From a virus: 29,270 nt of DNA. The translations under genes were made by a program, and so were the position numbers. Of the stretch, positions 9,278 to 16,822 are shown one piece after another; the stretch's first letter is position 1; every line of letters begins with the position of its first letter. Location of the stretch: positions 5,469 to 34,738 of IMG/VR virus record IMGVR_UViG_3300030109_000514; one strand, written 5' to 3'. The notes under the pieces are model-generated. The model was not told the origin of the DNA. It did not search any database and saw nothing but the letters and a program-made list of their open reading frames with translations.

Positions 9278-10138
9278 TTATTCTGTACAAGCAATCTCAA
9301 TGACTTTTTCATCTTCTACTCTCGTAGCACCGATAGTCATACATAGATATACTTGTGTACTATAGTTCTTGTCTGCTCTTTCAGATATTTTAGTTTGAAT
9401 ATCTTTACCAAGCGCAAGGCCCATAGATGTGTTAGTGAATGCTAGTACTTGTCTGTTACTGTTACCATCTAGGCCAAGTCTTTCACTTCTGATAAACTTG
9501 AAACCCATAAAAGTATCAATATCGCCTTGTACTAACGCTTTTACGCTGTTGAAATCAGCCGAAGTAATTTGCGTTGTACCTAACAAATCAGAAATCTGTT
9601 TTGCTGAACATACAAGCGTTCTTGCTTCGTCTGGATCTACGTTAGCCGCATCTAATTTTTCTTTTGCAGAAATTAGTTTAGCTATAGTTAATCCAGTTGA
9701 TCCGTGTGCAATTTTTTGTCCCGCAGGAAGCGCAATAGTTGAACCTCCAGAAACACCGCCAAAAGCATTACCAGTAGCCGCCGCAATAATTGCGTCATCC
9801 ATTGTTCTGCCCATAGCGTATGCACCAGCTTTTGCATACTCGGATTGTGGTGAAATAAGCAATCTTACTTTATCGCTATCGTCAATAAGATCTGCCCAAT
9901 CATAGTCATCCATTGTTACTTTTCGTCTAGAATGTGGCGTATCCACTCTTGGTGTATCAGCGTGTCTAGACGTTCTTTTCACAGCCGCAGTTGATCCAAT
10001 TCTTTCAAAGAAATGTGATTTCCCGACAATACTCTCGGTTCTAACCGCATCTCTTAATTTTGAACCTTTTTGTTGCGCCAAATGAAAAACATTACTTTTG
10101 TATTGTTCTACAAAAGCAGTTGTTATTTGAACTGACAT
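9278..10138 (-). CDS. Major capsid protein
   Basis: 286 residues from the chosen ATG at 10138. The start MSVQITTAFVEQYKSNVFHL then QQKGSKLRDAVR is typical of a large family of podophage coat proteins; R-K-V-T-M-D-D-Y-D-W-A-D-L-I-D-D-S-D-K (about 72-91) and a C-terminal YLCMTIGATRVEDEKVIEI segment are also typical. An in-frame upstream ATG would add 15 residues, but only 10138 has a good ribosome-binding site (GGAGG 7 bases upstream). It lies between scaffold and decoration genes, the standard order. Codon usage includes more GCC, GCG and CTT than flanking genes, consistent with the most abundant virion protein. Confidence 0.92.
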   Translation of the reverse strand: MSVQITTAFVEQYKSNVFHLAQQKGSKLRDAVRTESIVGKSHFFERIGSTAAVKRTSRHADTPRVDTPHSRRKVTMDDYDWADLIDDSDKVRLLISPQSEYAKAGAYAMGRTMDDAIIAAATGNAFGGVSGGSTIALPAGQKIAHGSTGLTIAKLISAKEKLDAANVDPDEARTLVCSAKQISDLLGTTQITSADFNSVKALVQGDIDTFMGFKFIRSERLGLDGNSNRQVLAFTNTSMGLALGKDIQTKISERADKNYSTQVYLCMTIGATRVEDEKVIEIACTE

Positions 10139-10290
10139 AGTCGTTCCTCCATTAAAAGTTACAGAATAGAGAGCATAATGCACTATTGCATCATACCGTA
10201 TTCCAATTTAATCGGTTTTTGTCCTACTGGGAAACCTAATTTTTAAGCCATATCGGCTAACTATCCGTTATCCATAAATGGGCGAAATCA

Positions 10291-10328
10291 GTTGTGATAA
10301 TTATACAACACTTTTAGATTAATTACCA
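10291..10328 (-). promoter_or_regulatory. Possible promoter for the capsid gene, within an inverted repeat
   Basis: On the minus strand a perfect TATAAT lies at 10305-10300, about 160 bases before the capsid start, in the gap after the scaffold gene. It is embedded in an inverted repeat, GTTGT (10291-10295) and ACAAC (10305-10309). The best -35 at 17-bp spacing (TGGTAA, 10328-10323) matches the sigma-70 consensus at only three positions. The 135-180 base leader that follows contains further short dyads (ATGCA/TGCAT, AGCC/GGCT). A dedicated capsid promoter or a processed leader would make sense for expression; the evidence is weak. Confidence 0.35.
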
Positions 10329-11128
10329 TATGCTTTTTCATGTAATTGCCTAACTTTTTCTACAGCAGTTTCATCACCCTTATGGTAAGCGTGATTAGCG
10401 TCTGACATAATTTTAGCAATTTCATCTTTAGCATCTAATGGTGATACACTTAATCTATTATTTTGTGTATTTTGTGCCATATCTTCTGTTACTTCTTGCC
10501 CTAATCTTGCAAAAAATCTTATAACAGCAGGATTATTACCAGCAGAAGAATTAGTAATTAAATCACGTAATTCATCATCACCGTATACTTTTAATGCTCT
10601 ATCTGCGGCGGCAACTTTTTTATCATAGTCGTAACCCCATTCTTGCTTTAGTACACTTTCTGTTTCTGATTTTTGCCTAGATATTTCAGCAGGTTCGTTT
10701 TCTTCTTCATGTTTTATAGTATTCATTTGATACTCTAACAATGCACCTACTTGTTTATCATTAAGACCTATTTTATGAGCAACATTCTTGAATTCATCAA
10801 GGTTTTTTTCCTCAAAAAATGGTTGATAATCTTCTGGAATAGTTACAGTATATTTACTTGGATCTTCTGGTCTACCAAGTTTTGTATATACTTGTTCCAT
10901 CTCATCATCAGTTTTAGGCATAGTAATTGTATTACCTAATCTTTTTTGTTGATGTACTACAGTTTTTGCAAGATCTTCTACGTTCTTAAAATTTTGCAAT
11001 GTAGCATCATTTTTTAAATCTTCGGGTAGTGTTGATTTCCAATCTTGATTATCACTTCCCGATCCAAGTACCGTATTACTTTCTTCTTGTACTGGATTGT
11101 CGTTTGTGGTCATTTGTTCATCAGACAT
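10319..11128 (-). CDS. Capsid scaffolding protein
   Basis: 269 residues, acidic and hydrophilic, with a disordered Asp/Glu/Asn/Gln-rich N-terminus, a central segment with KTDDEMEQVYTKLGRPEDPS (about 72-91) and a charged helical C-terminus ending HEKAYGN. The phrase L-G-R-P-E-D-P-x-x-Y followed by a helical region is a common feature of podophage scaffold/head assembly proteins. It sits directly between portal and major capsid genes, the expected position. The protein would fill the procapsid interior and leave or be degraded before packaging. Its start overlaps the end of the Bbp19-like gene by 8 bases. Confidence 0.85.
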   Translation of the reverse strand: MSDEQMTTNDNPVQEESNTVLGSGSDNQDWKSTLPEDLKNDATLQNFKNVEDLAKTVVHQQKRLGNTITMPKTDDEMEQVYTKLGRPEDPSKYTVTIPEDYQPFFEEKNLDEFKNVAHKIGLNDKQVGALLEYQMNTIKHEEENEPAEISRQKSETESVLKQEWGYDYDKKVAAADRALKVYGDDELRDLITNSSAGNNPAVIRFFARLGQEVTEDMAQNTQNNRLSVSPLDAKDEIAKIMSDANHAYHKGDETAVEKVRQLHEKAYGN

Positions 11129-11336
11129 CTTTATCCTCCTTTAGTAAGTTAATTATTCTGATTAATACACTTCGTTGTCCTTCACGAAATGCTGTTTCAT
11201 GTGGATCACCTTTTGTATGTGATGATCTATGATAGTAAGCTGACGTTAAATCAGCTAACACTCTTTTACCTTCTGGTGTATCAAAAGTAATATTATAATC
11301 TTGTTTGATCTTTTTAAGATCCTTGTCCATATTCAT
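11121..11336 (-). CDS. Bbp19-like small phage protein
   Basis: 71 residues. The core F-D-T-P-E-G-K-R-V-L-A-D-L (about 18-30), then H-x-x-A-F-R-E-G-Q-R-S-V-L-I-R-I (about 46-61), matches the pattern of the Bbp19-like domain found in many phages between portal and scaffold genes. Its biochemical function is not established as far as I know. It overlaps the end of the portal gene by 23 bases and the start of the scaffold gene by 8. This tight packing suggests a head-assembly accessory role. Family recognition is from memory of the motif, so moderately confident. Confidence 0.7.
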   Translation of the reverse strand: MNMDKDLKKIKQDYNITFDTPEGKRVLADLTSAYYHRSSHTKGDPHETAFREGQRSVLIRIINLLKEDKDV

Positions 11337-12996
11337 TTTGTAAATTTTCCATACCCATTTCCTGTACTGTATCTTCTAATCCACTAGATACATTTGGATC
11401 TGCAAGTATTTTTGCCGCTTGTGCTTGATCTTTTTGTGCTTTGCCTAATGCTTGTTGTTCTTGTGCCATTTGTGCCATTTGTGCTTGTTCTGCTCTCATT
11501 GCTCTTAAACCTTCTACATCATCTTTACCACGTAGTACAGTTTTAGGTACACCTAATAATTTACCACGTAATCTAACTGCTTCGTCATGGTCTATATTAT
11601 CCATAATAGCAGGATCTATTTGTGCAATATTCATAGCTAAACTATATAATCTTTCTATAGCTACACTTTCTTCCATTCTTTGTGAACGTGCTAAAGGCCC
11701 TAAATATTCTACATCTATTTTTGTTCCTTTTATAATTTCTGGTTCTTGCATTAATGCACCTGCACGATACATAATACCAAACACACGTTCTATTAATGGA
11801 TTTAAAAACTCACTTTGAAATCTACCTAATGTTGGGCCAAGAAGTCTTTGCATCAATTCATATCTAACTTGCACTTCTGTTGCCGTCATTTGTGGGCCTT
11901 CTTGTAATTGTAATTGATCTGAATAATATGCTTGTCTTATTGCAGTACGTAATTGATTTTCTTTTAAATCTGTAATCTGCCAGTTTGTTCCTATTTGTAA
12001 AGGTTTTACAGCACCATCATTTCTAATAACTGTAATACCAGCAGGTGTCATTCTTACTCTACCTATAACACCATCATCTTGTACAAGTAATGGTGGATCA
12101 ATAGCTTTTGCCCATGCTTTTAATCCAATCTCTACAGCTTTGTTTAATGTTTTAATATCTGGTAACGCATTAAAACTTGGTGATCTACCAAATATTTCAC
12201 CTGTTGCTTTTGACCAACGTGGTACTAAATATGGAAACTCATTGTAACCACCTGTTCTAACAACCATCTTATCTTCTTCGCATACATGACATGAATGAAA
12301 CTTTAATTTAGTTGCAGACTTACCTGTAGATCTTTCATAATCTGCTGTTGGTTCTACTGCGTGTATAAAATTAAATTTATGATCTGGTCTTTCTTTAGAT
12401 GCTGTTTGTATTTTTTCACCAACATTATCAAAACCAAATTCTTGTACTGCTTGTCTAGCAGTTAATTTATATTTTCTGTAAAGTGTATCTACTTTACCAT
12501 CAATACTTTCTTGAATGTAATATTCTGCAATATGTAAACAATTAAAATGTATACCATCTGTATCAAAACCATTACTACCTTCTTCAACAAATAATGCGGC
12601 TGTACCAATAGAACATAAATCAAGATACATCTCATGTACTTCTGTATTAAAATTAGTTTCATTAAATGTGTCATACATTCTACGTGCTGTATCTTCTAAC
12701 CATAACTGTACATCACGGTTTTCGTTTAATTCTTCATCTCTTAATTTTATACTAAACCAAGGTAATGATGGTGATGTAAGTGTACCTTGTAAACTTGCCG
12801 CTAATAAATTGTTTGCTGTAATAGCTGTACTATCAAATAAAACTTCTGTTCTTTTTTCACCACGTGTTCTTAATGTAACAACGTCTGCTTTTCTTGGCAT
12901 TACATAATCTAATATTTCTTGCCAGTTGACTTCCCATGTGCCTCTTTCTTGGCCAAGTCTATCTAATCTTTTTTTTATATATTCGTAATTAGCCAT
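11314..12996 (-). CDS. Portal protein (T7 gp8-like head-tail connector)
   Basis: 560 residues, close to the T7 connector (536). Features of the T7-type family are ERGTWEVNWQEILDYVMPRK near residues 17-36, LFDSTAITANNLLAASLQG near 48-67, then YYSDQLQLQEGPQMTATEV near 360-380 followed by GPTLGRFQSEFLNPLIERVF. The C-terminal about 60 residues are Gln/Ala-rich and helical, the crown/barrel region. The protein forms the dodecameric vertex ring through which TerL packages DNA. Its ATG overlaps the stop of the upstream 74-residue gene (TAATG), so the two are coupled. Confidence 0.95.
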   Translation of the reverse strand: MANYEYIKKRLDRLGQERGTWEVNWQEILDYVMPRKADVVTLRTRGEKRTEVLFDSTAITANNLLAASLQGTLTSPSLPWFSIKLRDEELNENRDVQLWLEDTARRMYDTFNETNFNTEVHEMYLDLCSIGTAALFVEEGSNGFDTDGIHFNCLHIAEYYIQESIDGKVDTLYRKYKLTARQAVQEFGFDNVGEKIQTASKERPDHKFNFIHAVEPTADYERSTGKSATKLKFHSCHVCEEDKMVVRTGGYNEFPYLVPRWSKATGEIFGRSPSFNALPDIKTLNKAVEIGLKAWAKAIDPPLLVQDDGVIGRVRMTPAGITVIRNDGAVKPLQIGTNWQITDLKENQLRTAIRQAYYSDQLQLQEGPQMTATEVQVRYELMQRLLGPTLGRFQSEFLNPLIERVFGIMYRAGALMQEPEIIKGTKIDVEYLGPLARSQRMEESVAIERLYSLAMNIAQIDPAIMDNIDHDEAVRLRGKLLGVPKTVLRGKDDVEGLRAMRAEQAQMAQMAQEQQALGKAQKDQAQAAKILADPNVSSGLEDTVQEMGMENLQNEYGQGS

Positions 12997-13220
12997 TATT
13001 TTTTATTTTTTTTAACACCGCCGCCTAGTACAGTTTTAGAAGTTTCTGCTTCATCTTCTAAACCTTCACCACTTGTAAGAATTGTACCATACATACCCTT
13101 CTTTTTAGAACCTAACATTTTTTCTTTTTCTGCCGCCGCTTGTGCTTCTGCTTCGGAAGTTTTATCATATACTGATTGGTCTACTGGTGGTGGCATTTGT
13201 GGTTGTGATTTTCCGCCCAT
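12996..13220 (-). CDS. Small pre-portal protein with T-I-L-T ... L-G-G-G motif
   Basis: 74 residues: MGGKSQPQMPPP, an Ala/Glu/Lys helix, then TILTSGEGLEDEAETSKTVL followed by GGG and a Lys-rich tail. The same C-terminal motif recurs in the gene at 13659-13928, so the two are paralogues. Small proteins with this tail are common just before the portal gene in podophages; T7 has gp7.3 (tail assembly / host range) in the same place, and a comparable role is an inference. It is coupled to the portal gene by a TAATG overlap and starts 1 base after the GNAT-like gene ends. Confidence 0.7.
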   Translation of the reverse strand: MGGKSQPQMPPPVDQSVYDKTSEAEAQAAAEKEKMLGSKKKGMYGTILTSGEGLEDEAETSKTVLGGGVKKNKK

Positions 13221-13221
13221 A

Positions 13222-13656
13222 TTATTTCCTTATCCATTTACATTCGTCTTTTAGCATTCCGTAAACTGCCGCATCAACAAATTCATTTTTTATTTTCATA
13301 ACTTTTCTTACTATACCTTCTTTTGTCCATCCTGTACCCGATAAAATGCGTTCATTACGTTCATAGCCATTTCTACATACCGCCGTCATTCGGCCACATT
13401 TTAACTGGTTAAAACCATAGTCAAAAACATATTTTATATGTTTTCTACTAAATAATCTAGGTGTTTCTAATGCTAGATGAACATAAACATTATGGCCATC
13501 ATAATCTGTAAAAAGAAAACCACCTAAAATTTTTTCATCTTCTATAAATCCAATATAAGAAAATTTATCACCAATATCAGCAGATATGTAACATCTTTCT
13601 TTTAGGTAATCACCTATAGGTAAACGCCATTTGTCGTTTGTAACGACTTCTACCAT
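13222..13656 (-). CDS. GNAT-like N-acetyltransferase family protein
   Basis: 144 residues. The order of predicted strands and helices fits a small GNAT fold: a beta hairpin with F-S-Y-I-G-F-I-E-D-E-K-I-L-G-G-F-L-F (about 33-50), H-L-A-L (about 61-64), a helix F-D-Y-G-F-N-Q-L (about 79-86), M-T-A-V-C-R-N-G-Y-E-R-N (about 92-103) and G-T-G-W-T-K-E-G (107-114). The R-N-x-x-x-x-x-x-L-x-x-x-G-[WF]-x-x-E-G end is the usual GNAT motif region. Proteins like this are frequent next to podophage portal genes, with unknown target. Here it separates the two paralogous small proteins. A catalytic acceptor cannot be named from sequence. Confidence 0.65.
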   Translation of the reverse strand: MVEVVTNDKWRLPIGDYLKERCYISADIGDKFSYIGFIEDEKILGGFLFTDYDGHNVYVHLALETPRLFSRKHIKYVFDYGFNQLKCGRMTAVCRNGYERNERILSGTGWTKEGIVRKVMKIKNEFVDAAVYGMLKDECKWIRK

Positions 13657-13658
13657 AA

Positions 13659-13928
13659 CTAGATTTTCTTTTTCTTTTTAGTAGTACCACCGCCAAGAAT
13701 AGTTTTTTGCACGTTAGCTTCATCCTCTACACCACTTGCGCCTGTCATAATTGTTTGACCACCATATGCCCCAGCATTACTTGCCGCCATAGCACTTGCA
13801 GTTTTTTGTTGTGTAACTGGTGCTGTTTGCGGTGCAGTTTGTGCGGCTGGTTGAGGTGCAGGTTGTTGGATTACAACGGGTGCAGGTCTACTAAAAACTC
13901 GTCTTATTGCTCTTACAAATCCGCCCAT
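13659..13928 (-). CDS. Small Pro/Ala/Gln-rich protein, paralogue of the 12996-13220 product
   Basis: 89 residues: a basic N-terminus MGGFVRAIRRVFSRPAP, a low-complexity Pro/Ala/Gln/Thr linker (about 18-45), then TIMTGASGVEDEANVQKTIL followed by GGG and a poly-Lys end. The last ~35 residues align with the C-terminus of the 74-residue product two genes downstream. T7 gp7.3 is likewise a small Lys- and Ala-rich protein encoded before the portal; a tail or virion-assembly role is inferred. It lies 11 bases after the large terminase stop with AGGAAAGG upstream of the ATG. Confidence 0.65.
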   Translation of the reverse strand: MGGFVRAIRRVFSRPAPVVIQQPAPQPAAQTAPQTAPVTQQKTASAMAASNAGAYGGQTIMTGASGVEDEANVQKTILGGGTTKKKKKI

Positions 13929-13939
13929 ATTTACCTTTC

Positions 13940-15358
13940 CTATTTAAAAATGTTAAACTCACTATCAGAACGTATCTGTAAAGGTTCAGTATTTTTTATT
14001 CTAGCTTTTCTTAATGACATTACACAATATCTCATAGCAGATATTACGTCATCATTAGCAGGAACAATCTTACCATCTTTTCTATGATACATACGTAGTT
14101 CTTCCAACAGTTTACCTTGATTTCTAAATATTTTCAATCTCTTTGTCTGCATACGGGTTAGTATTTCCATAACACCAGCTTCTACGCTGTTACCACCACT
14201 ACCTTCTTTTTGGCCTTGACTTGGTGGATTACTAAAATGTTCTCTAGTCATATTAACACCTTCTTGTCTGTATTGTTCTGTAAGATTTTTACCAGAACCT
14301 TTATCTGCTTGTCTACCATCCATAGGCCATATTACAGGTATCCATTTACCTCTAGATTTTATTGCTGATGCGTGTACTGGTACAGTTTCTTGACGTAACG
14401 AATAACTATCATAAATATAAACAATATCACTATCTCTATCCCATGCTGTCCATACTGATGCTGTAGGGTGATCCCACCCAAAATCTAAACCACATAATCT
14501 AGGCCAATGTATTGGTATATCTATAGGATCACAAATTATATCATCTTCGTTTATAGGAAACACTAAACCAGATCCTAATTGTGGTATACCTTTTTCACGC
14601 ATTTTTCTTTCATGTGGTGGTAACGCTTGTAATATTTGATCTCTAACTTCTTTTGTCATATGGGGTGCATCATCCCAAGTTGCTGTAAACAATGCTTGTC
14701 CATCTTTTAATTTATTTACAAATTGTGCTACTGTTTCTGTCATACCGCTTTCTGGTGTAAACGTCATATATACAATACCACCTTTGTCTGCTGTTCTTGT
14801 CAATGCTTGTGAATATATACTTGGTGGTGGTTCTTCATCTAACCATATAACATCTATACTTTCACCCATCCATTTTTCTTTACCCATCTCATATGCCTTA
14901 AATCCTATTCTAGAATTACCACCAGAAGCGTGTTTTACTACAACACTATTTAATGCATTAGGTACACCTGCTTTTCTTACAGTATCTACTATTAAATTTA
15001 ATGGTATTGTACCTGTACCTTTTGCTGACGGATCGTCTGGTTGGCCGACAAGTTCTTTTTGGCAGACATCCCTAGTCGTTTCATTAGAAACTCCCCCAGC
15101 CCAAGCACGTATTGGTCTAGTAAATCTTCTGCCTTCCCACCACGTTGGGTATTTTCCCGACACATGGTACGCCATTTCCATAGCCCCACAAAATGACTTG
15201 CCGACACGGTTTCCAGCCATCAACAATCGTTGTGATGATTTATTATTATGAAACTTTTTTTGATATACATAAGGTTCATAATCAACCATTCTATTAGTTG
15301 CCTTACGGCGTTCTAATTCTTTAGCTATCTCTACTGCTCTTTGCAAGACTTCGTTCAT
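13940..15358 (-). CDS. terL: Terminase large subunit
   Basis: 472 residues with both motor and nuclease halves. ATPase: Walker A LLMAGNRVGKS (Lys54, Ser55), Walker B VIWLDEE with Asp174/Glu175, and a coupling motif TFTPESG at 200-205. Nuclease (RNase H fold): GLDFGWDHPTAS with Asp292, PVIWPMDGRQ with Asp346, and NDDVISAMRYC with Asp436/Asp437. The enzyme translocates DNA into the procapsid through the portal and cuts the concatemer. Its start overlaps the upstream nuclease gene by 38 bases; the ribosome-binding site is weak, so coupling is likely. The small subunit is not adjacent: 950 bases including a non-coding stretch separate them. Very secure. Confidence 0.97.
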   Translation of the reverse strand: MNEVLQRAVEIAKELERRKATNRMVDYEPYVYQKKFHNNKSSQRLLMAGNRVGKSFCGAMEMAYHVSGKYPTWWEGRRFTRPIRAWAGGVSNETTRDVCQKELVGQPDDPSAKGTGTIPLNLIVDTVRKAGVPNALNSVVVKHASGGNSRIGFKAYEMGKEKWMGESIDVIWLDEEPPPSIYSQALTRTADKGGIVYMTFTPESGMTETVAQFVNKLKDGQALFTATWDDAPHMTKEVRDQILQALPPHERKMREKGIPQLGSGLVFPINEDDIICDPIDIPIHWPRLCGLDFGWDHPTASVWTAWDRDSDIVYIYDSYSLRQETVPVHASAIKSRGKWIPVIWPMDGRQADKGSGKNLTEQYRQEGVNMTREHFSNPPSQGQKEGSGGNSVEAGVMEILTRMQTKRLKIFRNQGKLLEELRMYHRKDGKIVPANDDVISAMRYCVMSLRKARIKNTEPLQIRSDSEFNIFK

Positions 15359-15647
15359 CTATAATTTTATCCAAATCTTCACTATGTATTACAACCCAGC
15401 TACCTTTTCTATTGCTTTGACAAAGCGTAACCACAGGTATCTTATTTTCTTTTTTAGCCAATTCATTTGTGTCCTCCCATAAATTAATAACACTATGTAC
15501 CTTTCTTAACTTACATTCAATAAATAATCTAGGATGTATTACATCTGCCCTAGTTATTTTACTATTACCACCAGACAATGCATTACGTTCACCATTGAAA
15601 TATTTTGCAACATTTCGTTCTCTTTTTTTCCATGCTTTATCGCCCAT
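15321..15647 (-). CDS. PD-(D/E)XK nuclease (putative Holliday junction resolvase-like)
   Basis: 108 residues. An N-terminal basic helix W-K-K-R-E-R-N-V-A-K-Y-F is followed by GGNSKITRADVIHPRLFIEC then K: Asp35, Glu44 and Lys46 form the D ... E-x-K core, and Glu10 could complete the site. Size and layout match the small phage nucleases often found next to terL in podophages and compared with archaeal-type resolvases. It may trim branched concatemers before packaging or act in recombination; this is inferred from family and context. It overlaps terL by 38 bases and the upstream gene by 11. Confidence 0.75.
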   Translation of the reverse strand: MGDKAWKKRERNVAKYFNGERNALSGGNSKITRADVIHPRLFIECKLRKVHSVINLWEDTNELAKKENKIPVVTLCQSNRKGSWVVIHSEDLDKIIDERSLAKSSRDS

Positions 15648-15861
15648 TTATATATTTATCCTTTATTTCTTTTTGTGATAAATTTTTTTCTGTTTTTGTT
15701 TGTTTTAATTCAGCATCTATATCATTAGGTTCTATAATATCTACTAAAGCATATCTGTATACCTTGTTCTTGCATTTTTTACCTATCCATTGAAAGTGTA
15801 ATAATTCTGGTGCTTCTTCATACTGGCCAAGATTAATGGGATCAAACCTAGATATAGTCAT
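15637..15861 (-). CDS. Small protein of unknown function, first gene of the packaging/virion unit
   Basis: 74 residues, starting MTISRFDPINLGQYEEAPEL, with a Trp-Ile-Gly-Lys-Lys patch in the middle and a charged helical C-terminus. I see no known motif. It overlaps the nuclease gene by 11 bases and is the first gene after the 450-base non-coding stretch, 40 bases downstream of one copy of the 14-bp operator-like palindrome. No clear Shine-Dalgarno precedes the ATG, so the start is less certain than the frame. Translation of the 3' part overlapping the next gene is consistent with coupling. Confidence 0.6.
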   Translation of the reverse strand: MTISRFDPINLGQYEEAPELLHFQWIGKKCKNKVYRYALVDIIEPNDIDAELKQTKTEKNLSQKEIKDKYINGR

Positions 15862-15901
15862 AATAACAACAATAGCACGTATTCGCTAAATGTTCTACCT
15901 G

Positions 15902-15915
15902 TTAACATAAGTTAA
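15902..15915. promoter_or_regulatory. Operator-like site 1, TTAACATAAGTTAA
   Basis: Matches the perfect palindrome TTAACTTAAGTTAA (site 2) at 13 of 14 positions. It lies 40 bases upstream of the ATG at 15861, ahead of the packaging/virion transcription unit. I could not find a convincing sigma-70 promoter next to it. Confidence 0.5.
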
Positions 15916-15977
15916 TATGTAAAATTACCCACCGCTACACGGATTAATCCATTGTATAGTATACTCCGAAGCGTTTT

Positions 15978-15991
15978 GGGGGGTAGCCCCC
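15978..15991. repeat. G-run/C-run hairpin in the terS-terL gap
   Basis: GGGGGGTAGCCCCC forms a five-pair G:C stem with a very short loop. Runs this GC-rich are exceptional in this AT-rich genome. It could be a transcript-end structure below terS (minus strand, followed by AAAACG, no U-tract) or part of a packaging recognition or cleavage site. Only the structure is seen. Confidence 0.5.
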
Positions 15992-16311
15992 TCTAGCAAC
16001 ACGCACATTACCCGCATTCTTTTTATTTATGCCGTGTCGTAGCTGTCGTATCTATGTTTTTGTAGGAGTGTTAGAGCTTTGTAGTAAGAGAACAAGACCA
16101 CAACACAGCCACAGGCCTTGGTCTGGAGGCGTGTGAGTGTGTGTCTATAACCATTCTCTACGCAGATGTTGGCCATGTGTCAAGTGTCTATACACCTATC
16201 CGTGTAGATGTTCCGTCTATTGCTGTCCTAGTGTTGTAGTATCTATATACGCCTCTATGTACGTATCTTACTTGATATGTGTCTGTATGATGATCTATGT
16301 AAGAATAAGGG

Positions 16312-16737
16312 CTAGTTTAGAGAACCATTACCCCCGCCGTCATCTGACTTAATAACGTGGATTGTAGATAGCAGGTGGTTTAACTCTTGACGCAATTCTT
16401 CGTCTGTTTTCTTACCTGTTACGTCCTCAACCTTATGCGTTGTTTGATACCCTGTACGATCTAGCAATGAGTTGATTGCACCTAGTTTTACACTTGGGCT
16501 AATCTTATCGCCGTCTATGAGTTGTTTGAGTTTGTCTACGGCCATTGGTACGGCTGATCCTAGTAGCTTACGTGTTTCAGTATCTATCTCATTGAATAGC
16601 TTGTTTTTAAGTTCGTAGCCCTGTTGTTCGGCTGTCTTTTCTGAATACCCCGCCTTGATTGCGCTTTGAGTTGCGTTACCTGTTTGACTAAAGTACTCAA
16701 TAAAGCGTTTTTGTTGATCTGTAAGCATTCTGGACAT
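16312..16737 (-). CDS. terS: Terminase small subunit
   Basis: 141 residues. The N-terminal helix-turn-helix N-A-T-Q-S-A-I-K-A-G-Y-S-E-K-T-A (about 21-36), preceded by LTDQQKRFIEYF, is the standard Terminase_2-type DNA-binding domain; a helical oligomerisation region and a Gly/Ser-rich tail follow. It recognises the packaging site and loads TerL. The gene is visibly richer in G+C than terL (28 and 25 G/C in two sampled 60-base lines) and is separated from terL by a non-coding gap, both unusual. It is divergent from the small-gene operon at 16823, with facing promoters between them. Confidence 0.9.
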   Translation of the reverse strand: MSRMLTDQQKRFIEYFSQTGNATQSAIKAGYSEKTAEQQGYELKNKLFNEIDTETRKLLGSAVPMAVDKLKQLIDGDKISPSVKLGAINSLLDRTGYQTTHKVEDVTGKKTDEELRQELNHLLSTIHVIKSDDGGGNGSLN

Positions 16738-16746
16738 AATGAGAAC

Positions 16747-16775
16747 ATTCTAACCTAAAGCAGTTGACAAGTAAA
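16747..16775 (-). promoter_or_regulatory. Probable sigma-70-type promoter for terS
   Basis: Minus strand: -35 TTTACT (16775-16770), 17-bp spacer, -10 TAGAAT (16752-16747), matching consensus at 4 and 5 of 6. Transcription would begin near 16740, giving an almost leaderless terS message, so the true start may be slightly different. It overlaps the facing plus-strand promoter. Confidence 0.45.
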
Positions 16776-16791
16776 TATATTTATGTATTAA
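16764..16791 (+). promoter_or_regulatory. Probable sigma-70-type promoter for the small-gene operon
   Basis: Plus strand: perfect -35 TTGACA (16764-16769), 16-bp spacer, -10 TATTAA (16786-16791, 4 of 6). It lies 31 bases before the first ATG of the operon. The perfect 14-bp palindrome at 16788-16801 covers the -10 and the expected transcription start, so a bound repressor would block it. Confidence 0.65.
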
Positions 16792-16801
16792 CTTAAGTTA
16801 A
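16788..16801. promoter_or_regulatory. Operator-like site 2, perfect palindrome TTAACTTAAGTTAA
   Basis: A perfect 14-bp palindrome over the -10 and start region of the 16764-16791 promoter. It is the best copy of a motif repeated at four other positions in the window, all upstream of transcription units. Confidence 0.65.
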
Positions 16802-16822
16802 CTCTATGAAAGGGGGTTTGTT

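Larger units (their letters stand above)
15862..16311. other. 450-base non-coding, GC-richer region between terS and the terL unit
   Basis: No convincing gene on either strand. A plus-strand frame at 16137-16352 is rich in Cys/Tyr/Val and runs into terS antisense, so it is not credible. The composition is distinct: one 60-base line (15961-16020) has 33 G/C, against about 18 in a sampled late-gene line. It holds an operator-like site (15902-15915), the palindrome GGATTAATCC (15941-15950), a G6/C5 hairpin (15978-15991), a 6-bp dyad AGACCA/TGGTCT near 16094-16124, and many GTGT/TCTA words. Two words, TATAACCATTCT (about 16148) and GTGTCAAGTGT (about 16175), recur in the 22980-23305 gap. Candidate packaging or regulatory region; function unproven. 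Confidence 0.7.

Noticed and set aside
10139-10183. A longer major capsid start at 10183.
   Set aside because: The extra 15 residues are unlike the family N-terminus and the GGAGG site serves the ATG at 10138.
11137-11150. TAAGTTAA half-site near the scaffold start as an operator.
   Set aside because: Only half the motif matches and it lies inside the Bbp19-like coding sequence.
16137-16352. Plus-strand 71-codon frame rich in Cys, Tyr and Val in the terS-terL gap.
   Set aside because: Unnatural composition, no ribosome-binding site, and its 3' end is antisense to terS. I treat the region as non-coding.
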